DNA of 64,000 nt from Eubacteriaceae bacterium. Its GTDB lineage: Bacteria; Bacillota; Clostridia; Lachnospirales; Lachnospiraceae. The notes beneath the pieces are model-generated. The model did no database searches, was not told the origin of the DNA, and saw only the letters and a list, made by a program, of their open reading frames with translations. The translations under genes were made by a program, and so were the position numbers. The stretch covers positions 1 through 64,000 of the forward strand of contig CABJBF010000001.1 of assembly GCA_902363805.1 (NCBI GenBank). The letters are read 5' to 3'. This document shows positions 55,571 to 64,000 of this stretch, one piece after another (position 1 is the stretch's first letter; each line of letters begins with the position of its first letter).

Positions 55571-56944
55571 ATGAGGGAATCAAGTGCGTTTAGAAGATGT
55601 ATTATATTGTTGCTTCAGGCAATAATAATTGTAGCGCAGACTTATACGTTCTGGCATTTTTGGGACACTTATTATAGTGAAGGTTTAACAAGAATGTTCT
55701 TCTTTAAAGGACATATCGTAATTGTTTTTTTATATGCATTATTGTTTGGCGTGTTTGCAAACGTTTATGGAGCATTTCAAATAAGCAGATTAAGATTTGG
55801 GGATATGGTATTTTCTCAGATTTTATCATTCGGATTTGTTAATGTGGTAATGTATTTGCAGATTTCAATGCTTTCATTAAAGATGGTTAATGTAGCTCCT
55901 ATTTTAGGAATGAGCTTTGACAATCTTTTATGTGCATTAATTTGGAGCTGCTTTGCAAAATTAGTCTACAGATGGTTATATCCACCAAGAGATTTGTTGC
56001 TTGTATATTGTGATAGAGATTCTGAGGGGTTAGTAAAGAAAATGAACTCCCGTAAAGACAAATATGACATTAAGGCATCAATTCATATAGATGAAGGCAA
56101 CGAGAATGTATATAAGGCAATAAGAAAGCATGAAGCAGTATTGCTTTGTGATATACCGGCACAGAGTAGAAATGAAATATTAAAATATTGTTATGGATGC
56201 GGAAAAAGGGTATATGTAACACCTAAATTATCAGACATTATTTTAATGGGTGCCGAAACAAATAATATATTTGATTCACCATTACTTATTACCAAGAGCA
56301 AGGCTTTAAAATGGGAACAGACAGTAATCAAGAGAATTTTTGATATTGTTATTTCACTTATACTTTGTATTCCAACAATCATTTTGACAATTATTGTGGC
56401 AATCTGTGATTTGGTATACGACAGAGGTCCTGTATTTTATACTCAGGAAAGACTTACTTTGGATGGAAAGAAATTTAAGATATTTAAATTTAGAAGTATG
56501 AAAGTAGATAGTGAAAAAGACGGAGCAAGATTGGCGGCTAAGGAAGATGACAGAATTACTCCAATCGGAAGAGTACTTAGAGCTTCTCATTTAGATGAAC
56601 TTCCACAGGTATTTAATATATTATTAGGAACAATGTCTATTGTAGGACCAAGACCGGAAAGACCGGAAATTGCTGAAAAGTATTTGGAAAGTATTCCTGA
56701 ATTCTCATTTAGACTTAAGGTTAAAGCCGGACTTACAGGATTTGCTCAGGTGTATGGAAAATATAACACTACACCATATGATAAATTGAAATTAGATTTA
56801 TATTATATAGAACATTATAGTTTTTGGCTTGATATTAAACTTATTCTTATGACATTTAAGATTATGTTTATGAAAGATAATACAGAAGGTGTTGAAAAGG
56901 ATCAGAAGACAGCGACAATAACTAAAGATGTATTGAAAAAATAA
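55571..56944 (+). CDS. polyprenyl-phosphate sugar-1-phosphate transferase (WcaJ/EpsL type)
   Basis: It starts a glycan on undecaprenyl phosphate. The 457-aa product has four or five N-terminal membrane segments (about 10-30, 48-70, 85-105, 115-135), a soluble central region, another membrane segment (about 257-280) and the bacterial sugar-transferase domain: VFYTQERLTLDGKKFKIFKFRSM, LRASHLDELPQVFNILLGTMSIVGPRPE and GLTGFAQVYGKY. The sugar is not readable. AGGAG SD. First gene of the operon. Confidence 0.93.
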   Translation: MRESSAFRRCIILLLQAIIIVAQTYTFWHFWDTYYSEGLTRMFFFKGHIVIVFLYALLFGVFANVYGAFQISRLRFGDMVFSQILSFGFVNVVMYLQISMLSLKMVNVAPILGMSFDNLLCALIWSCFAKLVYRWLYPPRDLLLVYCDRDSEGLVKKMNSRKDKYDIKASIHIDEGNENVYKAIRKHEAVLLCDIPAQSRNEILKYCYGCGKRVYVTPKLSDIILMGAETNNIFDSPLLITKSKALKWEQTVIKRIFDIVISLILCIPTIILTIIVAICDLVYDRGPVFYTQERLTLDGKKFKIFKFRSMKVDSEKDGARLAAKEDDRITPIGRVLRASHLDELPQVFNILLGTMSIVGPRPERPEIAEKYLESIPEFSFRLKVKAGLTGFAQVYGKYNTTPYDKLKLDLYYIEHYSFWLDIKLILMTFKIMFMKDNTEGVEKDQKTATITKDVLKK

Positions 56945-56960
56945 AGGCAGGGTTATAGCT

Positions 56961-57776
56961 TTGGAAAATTATTCTGTTTTAATGTCTGTTTATTATAAGG
57001 AACAGGCAGAAAACTTAAGAGAGGCCATAGACAGTATTTTAAATCAAACTGTAAAAACAAATGAATTTATTATTGTAAAAGATGGTCCTTTAACAGAAAA
57101 ACTGGATAATACAATAAAAGAGTATGTGGAAGAATACCCGGGTGTATTTAAAATAATTACTCTTGAAAAAAATATGGGACTGGCAAAAGCATTAAATAAA
57201 GGCATTGAGCAGTGCAGTAACGAAATTATTGCAAGAATGGATAGTGATGATATCAGTATGCCGGACCGAATGGAACGCCAGTTAGAAGCAATGGAAGCAA
57301 ATAGAGCAGATATTCTTAGCGGAACTATTGTGGAATTTGATGAAAGCGTAGATAAGCCGACTGCCAAAAGAGAGCTTCCTGAAAAAAATGAGCAGATTAT
57401 TGAATTTGCAAAAAAAAGAAGCCCATTTAATCATCCGGCAGTTATGTATAAAAAAAGTTCAGTTTTAAAATCAGGATTGTACGAAGATTATACATATTTT
57501 GAGGATTATAATTTATGGGCAACAATGTTAAATGACGGATGTATAGGATATAATGTAAAGAAACCGGTGCTGTATATGAGAGCAGGCGAAGGAATGTACA
57601 AACGCCGTGGAGGATTAAAATATATATCCTATATATATAAATTTAAAAAGCATTTAAAAGATATTGGATTTATAACAACAGGGCAATTTATAGGTGATAC
57701 GGTAGCAAGAAGTATTGTGAGTATAGTCCCATATAAAGTTAGAAAATTCATATATGCAAAACTTTTACGTAAGTAA
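56961..57776 (+). CDS. GT2 family glycosyltransferase
   Basis: The 271-aa GT-A enzyme starts at TTG (MENYSVLMSVYYKEQAENLREAIDSILNQT). The DXD motif is ARMDSDDISMPDRM (about 91-104). The acceptor region has NHPAVMYKKSSVLKSGLY and FEDYNLWATML. It probably adds the second sugar of the linker or repeat. The SD is weak (GGCAGGG, 9-15 nt upstream). It sits 16 nt after the sugar-transferase gene. Confidence 0.88.
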   Translation: MENYSVLMSVYYKEQAENLREAIDSILNQTVKTNEFIIVKDGPLTEKLDNTIKEYVEEYPGVFKIITLEKNMGLAKALNKGIEQCSNEIIARMDSDDISMPDRMERQLEAMEANRADILSGTIVEFDESVDKPTAKRELPEKNEQIIEFAKKRSPFNHPAVMYKKSSVLKSGLYEDYTYFEDYNLWATMLNDGCIGYNVKKPVLYMRAGEGMYKRRGGLKYISYIYKFKKHLKDIGFITTGQFIGDTVARSIVSIVPYKVRKFIYAKLLRK

Positions 57777-57788
57777 GGTAATGAGAAA

Positions 57789-58916
57789 ATGAACAAGAAT
57801 GTATTAAGGCTTTTTTTTAAGCCCTTAACAATATTAAATAAATTTACTGCAAAGGATAGCAGGCTTATATTCTTTTATTCTAATTTAGGATTTAGGGACA
57901 ATGTTAAAGCTATGTATGATTACCTCATTGAGGAAAAATTCAATATGGGCTATAAGTTTGTAGTAAGCATAAATGATTATGAAGACTATAAGGACAATGC
58001 CCCTGAGAATGTTACATTTGTAAACAATAAAGAGGGCATTAAGTATTTTATGAAGGCAAAATATGCTTTCTATTGCTTTGGCAAATATCCTATTAAGCCA
58101 TCAAAAAAACAGACAGTTGTTAATTTGTGGCACGGTATGCCGTTAAAGAAGATAGGGAACATGGAGTCAGGGTTAGAAAAAATAGATTATAATTTTTTTA
58201 CTGATATAGTTTCTACATCAGAATTATTTAATCCTATTTTGATGAAAAGTTTTAACTGCAATGAAAAACAGGTAATTATAACAGGACAACCTAGAAACGA
58301 TGAAATGTTCAAGGAAAATCTTATCATGGATGGTGCTGTAAGAAGAGGTGCAGATAAAGTTATTTTGTGGTTGCCGACTTATAGAAATGAGGAAAAAGAT
58401 TTTCCAACACCGGTGCTTACTGAAAGGCAGGCACTTGAATTAAATGAAATGCTAAAATTAAGAAATGCTAAGCTTATAGTAAAAATTCATCCCCTTCAAA
58501 AATTGTCAGGTGAGATGAAAAAATATTCATATATAGAATTTGTTACACAGGAACAGTTGAATAAATCTGAAATGACAGTTTATTCATTACTTAGAGCAGC
58601 AGACGCACTTATAACAGATTATTCATCAGTTTATTTTGATTTTATGATGTTAGACAGACCTATTGGATTTACGGTAGATGACATAGAGGAGTACAAAAAA
58701 AACAGAGGTTTTGTATTTGAAAATCCTTATGATTACATGCCGGGATATAAAATATCTAATTATGGTGATGTTCTAAGTTTTATAGAAGATGTAATAGAAG
58801 GAAATGACAGATACGCTAAAGAACGTAGAGAGTTAAATAAAAAAATAAATTTCTACAATGATGGTAAAAGCTGTGAAAGAGTTGTAGCTAAGGTATTTAG
58901 GAGACATAACTCATGA
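57789..58916 (+). CDS. CDP-glycerol glycerophosphotransferase-like protein (TagB/TagF family)
   Basis: The 375-aa product is the shortest of three related proteins here. It has the family motifs NLWHGMPLKKIG (acceptor/catalytic His region), GQPRND, LWLPTYRNEEKD, KIHPLQK and the CDP-binding TDYSSVYFDFM. The family transfers glycerol-phosphate from CDP-glycerol. Being short, with a weakly hydrophobic basic N-terminus, it may be the primase-like enzyme; that role is inference. ATGA overlap with the next gene. Confidence 0.85.
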   Translation: MNKNVLRLFFKPLTILNKFTAKDSRLIFFYSNLGFRDNVKAMYDYLIEEKFNMGYKFVVSINDYEDYKDNAPENVTFVNNKEGIKYFMKAKYAFYCFGKYPIKPSKKQTVVNLWHGMPLKKIGNMESGLEKIDYNFFTDIVSTSELFNPILMKSFNCNEKQVIITGQPRNDEMFKENLIMDGAVRRGADKVILWLPTYRNEEKDFPTPVLTERQALELNEMLKLRNAKLIVKIHPLQKLSGEMKKYSYIEFVTQEQLNKSEMTVYSLLRAADALITDYSSVYFDFMMLDRPIGFTVDDIEEYKKNRGFVFENPYDYMPGYKISNYGDVLSFIEDVIEGNDRYAKERRELNKKINFYNDGKSCERVVAKVFRRHNS

Positions 58917-60112
58917 AAAAAATAAAAGATTTGTTGAGATGCATTATGCTTCTATACAAAAGAATGTTGTTTTTTATTGCAAAAATCACAACAAAAACTG
59001 ATGAAAAGGCTGTGTTTTTTGAGTCATTTCAGGGAAGAAGCTTTGCCTGTAGCCCGAAAGCAATGTATTTGCAAATGCAGCAGGATGATAAATATAAAGA
59101 TTTTTCATTTTTCTGGGGTTTGAGAAAAACAGACAGAGAAGATTTTAATAATAAAAAAAATACTCAACTTGTTAAATTTGAAAGTTACTCATATTATAAG
59201 GCGTTGGCAAAAGCAAAGTATTGGATAGTTAATTCAAATACAAGGGCATTTTTGAAACCGGGCAAAAAACATGTTTTTGTCCAGACATGGCATGGAACAC
59301 CTCTCAAAAAAATAGGATGCGACATTACATGTACAGGAAATGCAATGACTAAATATGAAAATATTCAAAAAATTTACGATGGAGAGGCTGAAAAAATTAC
59401 ATATATGATTTCTCCGTCACAATACTGTACAGAAAAGTTTATTTCAGCATTTGATTTGAAGAAATTTGGAAAAGAAGATGCAGTGTTAACTGTAGGTTAT
59501 CCGAGAAATGATTATTTGTTTAAATTTACTGATGATGAATGCAAAAATATAAAATTAAAACTTAATATTCCAATGGATAAAAAAGTTATTTTATATGCAC
59601 CAACATTTAGAGATAACAAATATAGTGCAAAAGATGGTTTTAAAATTCAGAATTTTATGAATTTTGATAAAATGAGAGATAAATTTGGAGAAAATTGCGT
59701 TATATTATTTAGGGCTCATTATTTTATTTCGGGAAGAATTGATTTCTCAAAATATGCAGGATTTGTGTATGATGTGTCAAATGTAGAAGATGTTAATGAA
59801 TTGTATGTAATCAGTGATATACTTATAACAGACTATTCTTCAGTATTTTTTGACTATGCAAATCTTAAAAGACCTATTATATTCTATATGTATGATTATG
59901 AAGAATATAAGAATGAGCTTAGAGATTTTTATATAGATGTAAATGAACTACCCGGCAGAATTGTAAGAGATGAGAATGAACTCGCAGATGCAATAGAAGG
60001 GTCATTAAACGATTTTAATGTAGATAATAAATATCTGCAATTTAATAATAAATTTAATTATCTTGATGGAAGTGATTCCAGCAGGAGAGCATTGGAAAAA
60101 ATTATAAATTAA
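58913..60112 (+). CDS. CDP-glycerol glycerophosphotransferase-like protein, second copy
   Basis: The 399-aa product has VQTWHGTPLKKIG, GYPRNDYL, ILYAPTFRDN, LFRAHYFI, ITDYSSVFFDYANLKRPIIFYM and a C-terminal LPGRIVRDENEL segment, as in TagF-type polymerases. A hydrophobic basic N-terminus (about 1-25) could bind the membrane. It overlaps the previous gene by 4 nt and is followed by tagD after 13 nt. Confidence 0.88.
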   Translation: MKKIKDLLRCIMLLYKRMLFFIAKITTKTDEKAVFFESFQGRSFACSPKAMYLQMQQDDKYKDFSFFWGLRKTDREDFNNKKNTQLVKFESYSYYKALAKAKYWIVNSNTRAFLKPGKKHVFVQTWHGTPLKKIGCDITCTGNAMTKYENIQKIYDGEAEKITYMISPSQYCTEKFISAFDLKKFGKEDAVLTVGYPRNDYLFKFTDDECKNIKLKLNIPMDKKVILYAPTFRDNKYSAKDGFKIQNFMNFDKMRDKFGENCVILFRAHYFISGRIDFSKYAGFVYDVSNVEDVNELYVISDILITDYSSVFFDYANLKRPIIFYMYDYEEYKNELRDFYIDVNELPGRIVRDENELADAIEGSLNDFNVDNKYLQFNNKFNYLDGSDSSRRALEKIIN

Positions 60113-60125
60113 AGGAGATTAACCA

Positions 60126-60518
60126 ATGAAAAGAGTAATTACTTATGGAACATTTGATTTGTTGCATTATGGTCATATCAATTTATTAAGAAGAGCTAAG
60201 GAATTAGGAGACTATTTAGTAGTTGTTCTTTCAACAGATGAATTTAACTGGAATGAAAAACAGAAAAAATGCTATTTTTCATATGAAGACAGAAAGAAAA
60301 TGTTGGAAGCAATCAGATATGTAGACTTAGTAGTTCCTGAAGAAAATTGGGACCAGAAGAGATCTGATGTACAAAAGTACAATATTGATACTTTCGTAAT
60401 GGGAGATGACTGGAAAGGCAAATTTGACTTCCTTAAGGATTTATGCGAAGTTGTTTATTTACCAAGAACACCGGACATTTCAACAACACAGATTAAAAAG
60501 GATTTAAACAAGAAATAA
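60126..60518 (+). CDS. tagD: glycerol-3-phosphate cytidylyltransferase
   Basis: It makes CDP-glycerol from CTP and sn-glycerol-3-phosphate. The 130-aa product has the nucleotidyltransferase motif TYGTFDLLHYGHINLLRRAKELG (HYGH at about 14-17) and the C-terminal RTPDISTTQIKKDL, both characteristic of TagD/TarD. AAGGAG SD. It supplies donor to the three TagF-like enzymes around it. Confidence 0.96.
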   Translation: MKRVITYGTFDLLHYGHINLLRRAKELGDYLVVVLSTDEFNWNEKQKKCYFSYEDRKKMLEAIRYVDLVVPEENWDQKRSDVQKYNIDTFVMGDDWKGKFDFLKDLCEVVYLPRTPDISTTQIKKDLNKK

Positions 60519-60537
60519 GGTTCAAAGGAGCAAAGTA

Positions 60538-62721
60538 ATGGTAAGCATTATTGTTACACACAAAAAAGGATTGGCATATTTGGAAGATTGTCTTGAAAGT
60601 ATTTCAGAGCAGGAATTTCGGGATTATGAGACAATCCTTGTTGTAGATGGAAATGAAGATGATCCGTCTGAAGTAATCGAAAAATACAAAGAAAGTGCAA
60701 AGATTAAATTATTCAGATTAGAAGGAAAACATGGTGTTTCCGCAGCTAGAAATTTAGGACTTGAAAAGGCAACAGGGGAATTTATTTATTTCCTTGATGG
60801 AGATGATTATCTTGACGGCGATACAATTGGAAAATTAGTGAAATTAATGACACCTGAGGATGATGTTGCATATGGAGATATTATGTATACATGGTTCCAG
60901 AAAAAAGCTTTCAACGAAGAGCAAAAAGGTGAAAATGAAGATAACGACAGCGAAGATAAGAAACAGATATATACTTACAATGACATTTTCCAATACAGAT
61001 ATAACATGTACAACAGATTAAAAACAGTAACAGTACTTGGAATGCTTTACAGAAAAAGTTTCTTAGATGATAATGATATAAGATTTGACGAAAATCAGTT
61101 GTATTATGCTGACGCACCTTTCTTTACAAAGGTTATGTGTTGTGTAAAAAATTACAAATGTGATGAAAATGCAATTTATGTAAAGCGTTATCATAATGAT
61201 AAAGAAGATAATCCTTCAATTAATCAGATTGTAGATGAAAATAGAGAGCAGCATTACATAGCAAGTTATAATCTCGCTATTGAATATGCAAAAGATAATG
61301 AAAAGATAAAAGCACATATGGAAGAGATAATCTGCAAATATTTTGTCAGATTTTATGCTCCAAGATTCCATTGGGATAAAGATCCTAAGTGGGATAATGA
61401 AAGACTTGTGCCATTCCAGACAGCTATTGCAAAGACAGATAAAAAATCACTTATTACAATGCCATTTTTACATAAGGTATTGATAAGCAAGGTTAGAAAA
61501 AATAATTTAAAAGCAATGAAGCGCTGGACAAATATTATTTTGATTAAGAAAAAACTTGGAAAAATGCTTACAAATAAGAGACAGTTCTTAAGAGCTGTAA
61601 ACCTTCATATTTTCTATAAAATGAGCATGAAGGAAAACTGGGTAACATTTGAAAGTTTTGTAGGAAGAAATTATTCAGGACAGCCTAAGTATGTATATCA
61701 GTATATGCAGAAAGTTTACGGTGACAAATATAAATATATTTGGATTGTAGATAAAAAAGGAATTAAGATTGATGGAAAACATACAACAGTAAAAAGATTT
61801 GGATTAAGATATTTTTACTATATGACACGTTCTAAATACTGGGTTAACAATATGAGACAGCCAACATGGCTTCCTAGAAAAGAAGGTCAGATAATGCTTG
61901 AAACATGGCATGGAACACCTTTGAAGAGACTTGTATTTGATATGGACGATGTACATGCGGCTAATCCACATTACAAAAACATTGTATATAAGCAGTCAAG
62001 AGGATGGGATTATTTATTGTCAGACAATCCATTTTCAACAGAAAAATTCCAAAGCTGCTTTAGATTTGATAAAGAAAAAATCCTTGAAGCAGGTTATCCT
62101 GCAAATGACCCTCTTTACGCAGAGGATTTAGAAGAACGCTCAAAGGCTATCAAGGAAAAACTTGGAATTCCTTTAGACAAGAAGGTACTTTTATATGCAC
62201 CAACATGGCGTGATGATAATTACTATGATGCAGGTGAATATAAATTTGAACTTGCCCTCGATTTGGACAGATTAAAGAAAGAATTTTCAGACGAATATGT
62301 AGTGCTTCTTAGAATGCATTATTGGATTGTAGACCAACTCGACTTATCTAAATATCCGGGATTTGTATATAACGGAAGTGATTATGATGACATAACTGAG
62401 TTGTACATGATTTCAGATATCTGTATGACAGACTATTCATCTGTATTCTTTGATTATGCGAACTTAAAGAGACCAATTCTTTATTACATGTATGATTTGG
62501 AAAAATACAGAGATGTACTCAGAGGATTCTATCTTGACGTAGAAAAAGAACTTCCGGGTCCAATACTTCAGACAAACGATGAAGTTGTGGAAGCAATTAA
62601 AAACATAGATAAAGTAACAGAAGAATATAAAGACAAATACGCAGAATTTTATGACAGATTCTGTTGCATAGACGATGGACATGCAGCAGAACGAGTAGTA
62701 AAAGCTGTATTTGAAAACTAG
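60538..62721 (+). CDS. fusion of GT2 glycosyltransferase and CDP-glycerol glycerophosphotransferase
   Basis: The 727-aa bifunctional protein has an N-terminal GT2 domain (about 1-300; IIVTHKKGLAYLEDCLESIS, DXD-like YFLDGDDYLDGD) and a C-terminal TagF-like domain (about 360-727) with ETWHGTPLKRLVFD, GYPANDPLY, LLYAPTWRDDNYYD, LLRMHYWIV and CMTDYSSVFFDYANLKRP. It could add a sugar and glycerol-phosphate alternately, giving a glycosylated repeat. AAGGAG SD. Last gene of the operon; its stop codon lies in the left arm of a structured element. Confidence 0.9.
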   Translation: MVSIIVTHKKGLAYLEDCLESISEQEFRDYETILVVDGNEDDPSEVIEKYKESAKIKLFRLEGKHGVSAARNLGLEKATGEFIYFLDGDDYLDGDTIGKLVKLMTPEDDVAYGDIMYTWFQKKAFNEEQKGENEDNDSEDKKQIYTYNDIFQYRYNMYNRLKTVTVLGMLYRKSFLDDNDIRFDENQLYYADAPFFTKVMCCVKNYKCDENAIYVKRYHNDKEDNPSINQIVDENREQHYIASYNLAIEYAKDNEKIKAHMEEIICKYFVRFYAPRFHWDKDPKWDNERLVPFQTAIAKTDKKSLITMPFLHKVLISKVRKNNLKAMKRWTNIILIKKKLGKMLTNKRQFLRAVNLHIFYKMSMKENWVTFESFVGRNYSGQPKYVYQYMQKVYGDKYKYIWIVDKKGIKIDGKHTTVKRFGLRYFYYMTRSKYWVNNMRQPTWLPRKEGQIMLETWHGTPLKRLVFDMDDVHAANPHYKNIVYKQSRGWDYLLSDNPFSTEKFQSCFRFDKEKILEAGYPANDPLYAEDLEERSKAIKEKLGIPLDKKVLLYAPTWRDDNYYDAGEYKFELALDLDRLKKEFSDEYVVLLRMHYWIVDQLDLSKYPGFVYNGSDYDDITELYMISDICMTDYSSVFFDYANLKRPILYYMYDLEKYRDVLRGFYLDVEKELPGPILQTNDEVVEAIKNIDKVTEEYKDKYAEFYDRFCCIDDGHAAERVVKAVFEN

Positions 62722-62855
62722 TTAGCCATTCAACACAAAAAACCAAAAGAACCATTATGCTTGCATAAAATGGTTCTTTTGGTTTTTTTGTGTTATGTGG
62801 CGCTTAGCCACAGTGAGATGTAGCGGAGCGGAATCGAACTGAATGGCTAACTAGT
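62717..62855. repeat. structured repeat element, copy B
   Basis: The outer arms ACTAGTTAGCCATTC (62717-62731) and GAATGGCTAACTAGT (62841-62855) pair perfectly. Inside are a long A/T hairpin with CUUG-type tip (62732-62794), a GTGGC-GCTTA-GCCAC hairpin (62797-62811) and a 29-nt core (62812-62840), identical to the core at 41280-41308 except one base. The hairpin ends the wall polymer operon as a terminator. Arms and hairpins differ completely from copy A, so pairing is conserved while sequence is not. Confidence 0.75.
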
Positions 62856-62860
62856 AAAAA

Positions 62861-62892
62861 GGAATGGCTAACTATTTTTGTGTTATGTGGCG
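62861..62892. repeat. partial duplicate of copy B flanks
   Basis: GAATGGCTAACTA followed by TTTTTGTGTTATGTGGCG repeats pieces of copy B (62841-62853 and 62785-62802) without hairpin left arm or core. It looks like a deletion or recombination remnant. Confidence 0.6.
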
Positions 62893-62917
62893 TATGTGCT
62901 TACAAAAAATACAAGTT

Positions 62918-62938
62918 ATGCAAAAAAATTTTTTGCAT
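62918..62938. promoter_or_regulatory. perfect A/T palindrome upstream of the Ig-like gene
   Basis: ATGCAAAAAA-A-TTTTTTGCAT, 70 nt before the start. It may be an operator or a weak terminator of read-through. Confidence 0.4.
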
Positions 62939-63007
62939 CTCTTTTTATGATAAAATATTTAATATAAAAAGAGGTTATTGAATAACTAAAACTGGTGGAG
63001 GTATATT

Positions 63008-63649
63008 GTGAATAAAACAAAACTATTTATAATAACTATCTTGGCAATATCTGTATTGGCAATTCCTATTGAAGCATCGACAATTAATTACAATGCTTCA
63101 GATTGTAGGAAAATTGTAATGAAAAAAGGAACAAAAGCCAAAGTTACAAATACAGGGTGGAAGAAATTTAAAATTAAAGTTTCAGATAGAAAAGTTGTGA
63201 AAGTTGTAAAAAATGGAACGATAAAGGCAATAAAAAAAGGAACAGTTAAAGTTAAATTAATAAAGGACAAAGAGGTAAAGAAAATAACAGTAGTTGTAAA
63301 GAAAAATACAGTAGATGCTAATACAAAGACTGTAAAAGCAACAGTGAATAAACAGGATGAACATATAAATACTGTAATTAATAATACTTCAGATAAATTA
63401 TTACAAATTAATACAAATGGAATAATAGAAAAACTCGAGAATAATCAGTGGAAGAGTGTAGGATTAAAAGAGGCGATTGTAAGTTCATCTCCATATGTAT
63501 ATGTTGCTGCCGGTAAAAATTATACAATTAATAAACCCATCAATATATATAATATTGCAAGTTCTGGAACATATAGAATAACATTTAATTGCAAAATAAT
63601 GGAGACAGGAGAGAAATTGCAAATATCAGAAAAATTTGAAGTAAAATAA
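63008..63649 (+). CDS. secreted protein with Big2-like Ig domain, unknown function
   Basis: The 213-aa product starts at GTG after TGGAGG. A signal peptide covers about 1-24 (IITILAISVLAIPIEAS). Residues 30-100 are Lys/Val-rich with the pattern of bacterial Ig-like group 2 domains (KKGTKAKVTN...VVKVVKNGTIKAIKKGTVKVKL). Residues 105-213 form a second beta-rich domain (GTYRITFNCKIMETGEKLQISEKFEV). It may bind the cell surface. It stands alone with its own terminator. Confidence 0.78.
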   Translation: MNKTKLFIITILAISVLAIPIEASTINYNASDCRKIVMKKGTKAKVTNTGWKKFKIKVSDRKVVKVVKNGTIKAIKKGTVKVKLIKDKEVKKITVVVKKNTVDANTKTVKATVNKQDEHINTVINNTSDKLLQINTNGIIEKLENNQWKSVGLKEAIVSSSPYVYVAAGKNYTINKPINIYNIASSGTYRITFNCKIMETGEKLQISEKFEVK

Positions 63650-63761
63650 AATTTGAATAATGCATCTAGAGAACAGGATGCAGTAATTTCCTTACAAGTC
63701 AAATTAAAATAATAGAAGATTAGTTAGAGGATTATGACAATATAATTAATTATGTAAACTA

Positions 63762-63806
63762 AAATACGGATGGTATAAATAAGTTAAATATCATCCGTAT
63801 TTTTTA
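63762..63806. terminator. terminator between convergent genes
   Basis: AATACGGATG (63763-63772) pairs with CATCCGTATT (63792-63801) and T-run. It serves the Ig-like gene and the gene entering from the right edge. Confidence 0.85.
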
Positions 63807-63822
63807 TTGAGTTAAAAATATC

Positions 63823-64000
63823 CTACAATTTCTTTATTGCATTTCCAAATTCAGCCCAATATTCAGTTAATGTACCTTCCATTAAGACTTCGTCAAAACG
63901 CACATTTCCTAAAGAACGCTTGATTTCACGTTTGAAAAATTTCTGGTTATATTTTGTCACATAAGGAAGTGCATACCATACAAGTACACGGACTTCTTTC
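63823..64000 (-). CDS. C-terminal end of an unidentified protein (partial)
   Basis: On the minus strand an open frame of at least 59 codons enters from beyond base 64000 and stops at TAG (63823-63825). The visible end reads KEVRVLVWYALPYVTKYNQK then FFKREIKRSLGNVRFDEVLM and ends TEYWAEFGNAIKKL. Codon use and the terminator just downstream support a real gene. The family is not recognised. Confidence 0.6.
   Translation of the reverse strand, partial: KEVRVLVWYALPYVTKYNQKFFKREIKRSLGNVRFDEVLMEGTLTEYWAEFGNAIKKL

Overview
This 64 kb window is the replication-origin region of a strongly AT-rich, low-GC Gram-positive anaerobe. The organism assignment is inference. The gene content (rpmH-rnpA-yidD-yidC-jag-mnmE-mnmG-rsmG-parA-parB on one side, dnaA-dnaN-S4-recF-gyrB-gyrA on the other, an A/V-type ATPase operon, a two-subunit class I fumarase, CDP-glycerol wall-polymer genes) fits a member of the Clostridia, most likely Lachnospiraceae.

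Left arm (1-11749), mostly minus strand: the leader and strong promoter of what is probably an rRNA operon leaving the window at base 1, tRNA-Ser(GCU), plsC, the fumarase/tartrate dehydratase subunits, then gyrA, gyrB, recF, an S4 protein, dnaN and dnaA. oriC is bipartite. The dnaA-dnaN gap (10043-10366) holds a TAG-trinucleotide DnaA-trio tract, a GGGG step and several TTATTAACA-type boxes. The dnaA-rpmH gap (11750-12265) holds further boxes and two divergent promoters. The DnaA DNA-reading motif is altered (NPST where DHTT is usual), which may go with the altered boxes.

Right of the origin (12195-23039), plus strand: the ribosomal/RNase P/membrane insertase/tRNA modification block, then an 0.8 kb AT-rich centromere with four exact 16-bp parS palindromes, followed by parA, parB and a DUF4446 gene. 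Next (23370-29556) are a kinase-like protein with a substituted catalytic Asp, serS with tRNA-Arg(CCU), a DEDDh exonuclease with a zinc-ribbon tail, a degenerate tyrosine recombinase and a DacA-type carboxypeptidase. The nine-gene A/V-ATPase operon (29844-38386, minus) and trmB follow, then an AI-2E-type transporter and tRNA-Lys(CUU).

The right third is accessory. It has a structured repeat element (41108-41352) that recurs at 62717-62855 with the same 29-nt core but different, self-complementary arms; a decayed hybrid sensor kinase; thrH; a candidate regulatory leader RNA (43427-43553) ahead of two tandem ATP-grasp ligase-like genes; a CapA-like protein; and glycosyltransferase, GtrA, Glf, rhomboid, HIT, MurG and LCP genes. 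A polymer operon (55571-62721) links a polyprenyl-phosphate sugar transferase, a GT2 enzyme, TagD and three CDP-glycerol transferase-like proteins. This set could build and attach a glycerol-phosphate-containing wall polymer: initiation by the sugar transferase, CDP-glycerol from TagD, polymerisation by the TagF-like enzymes, attachment by LCP.
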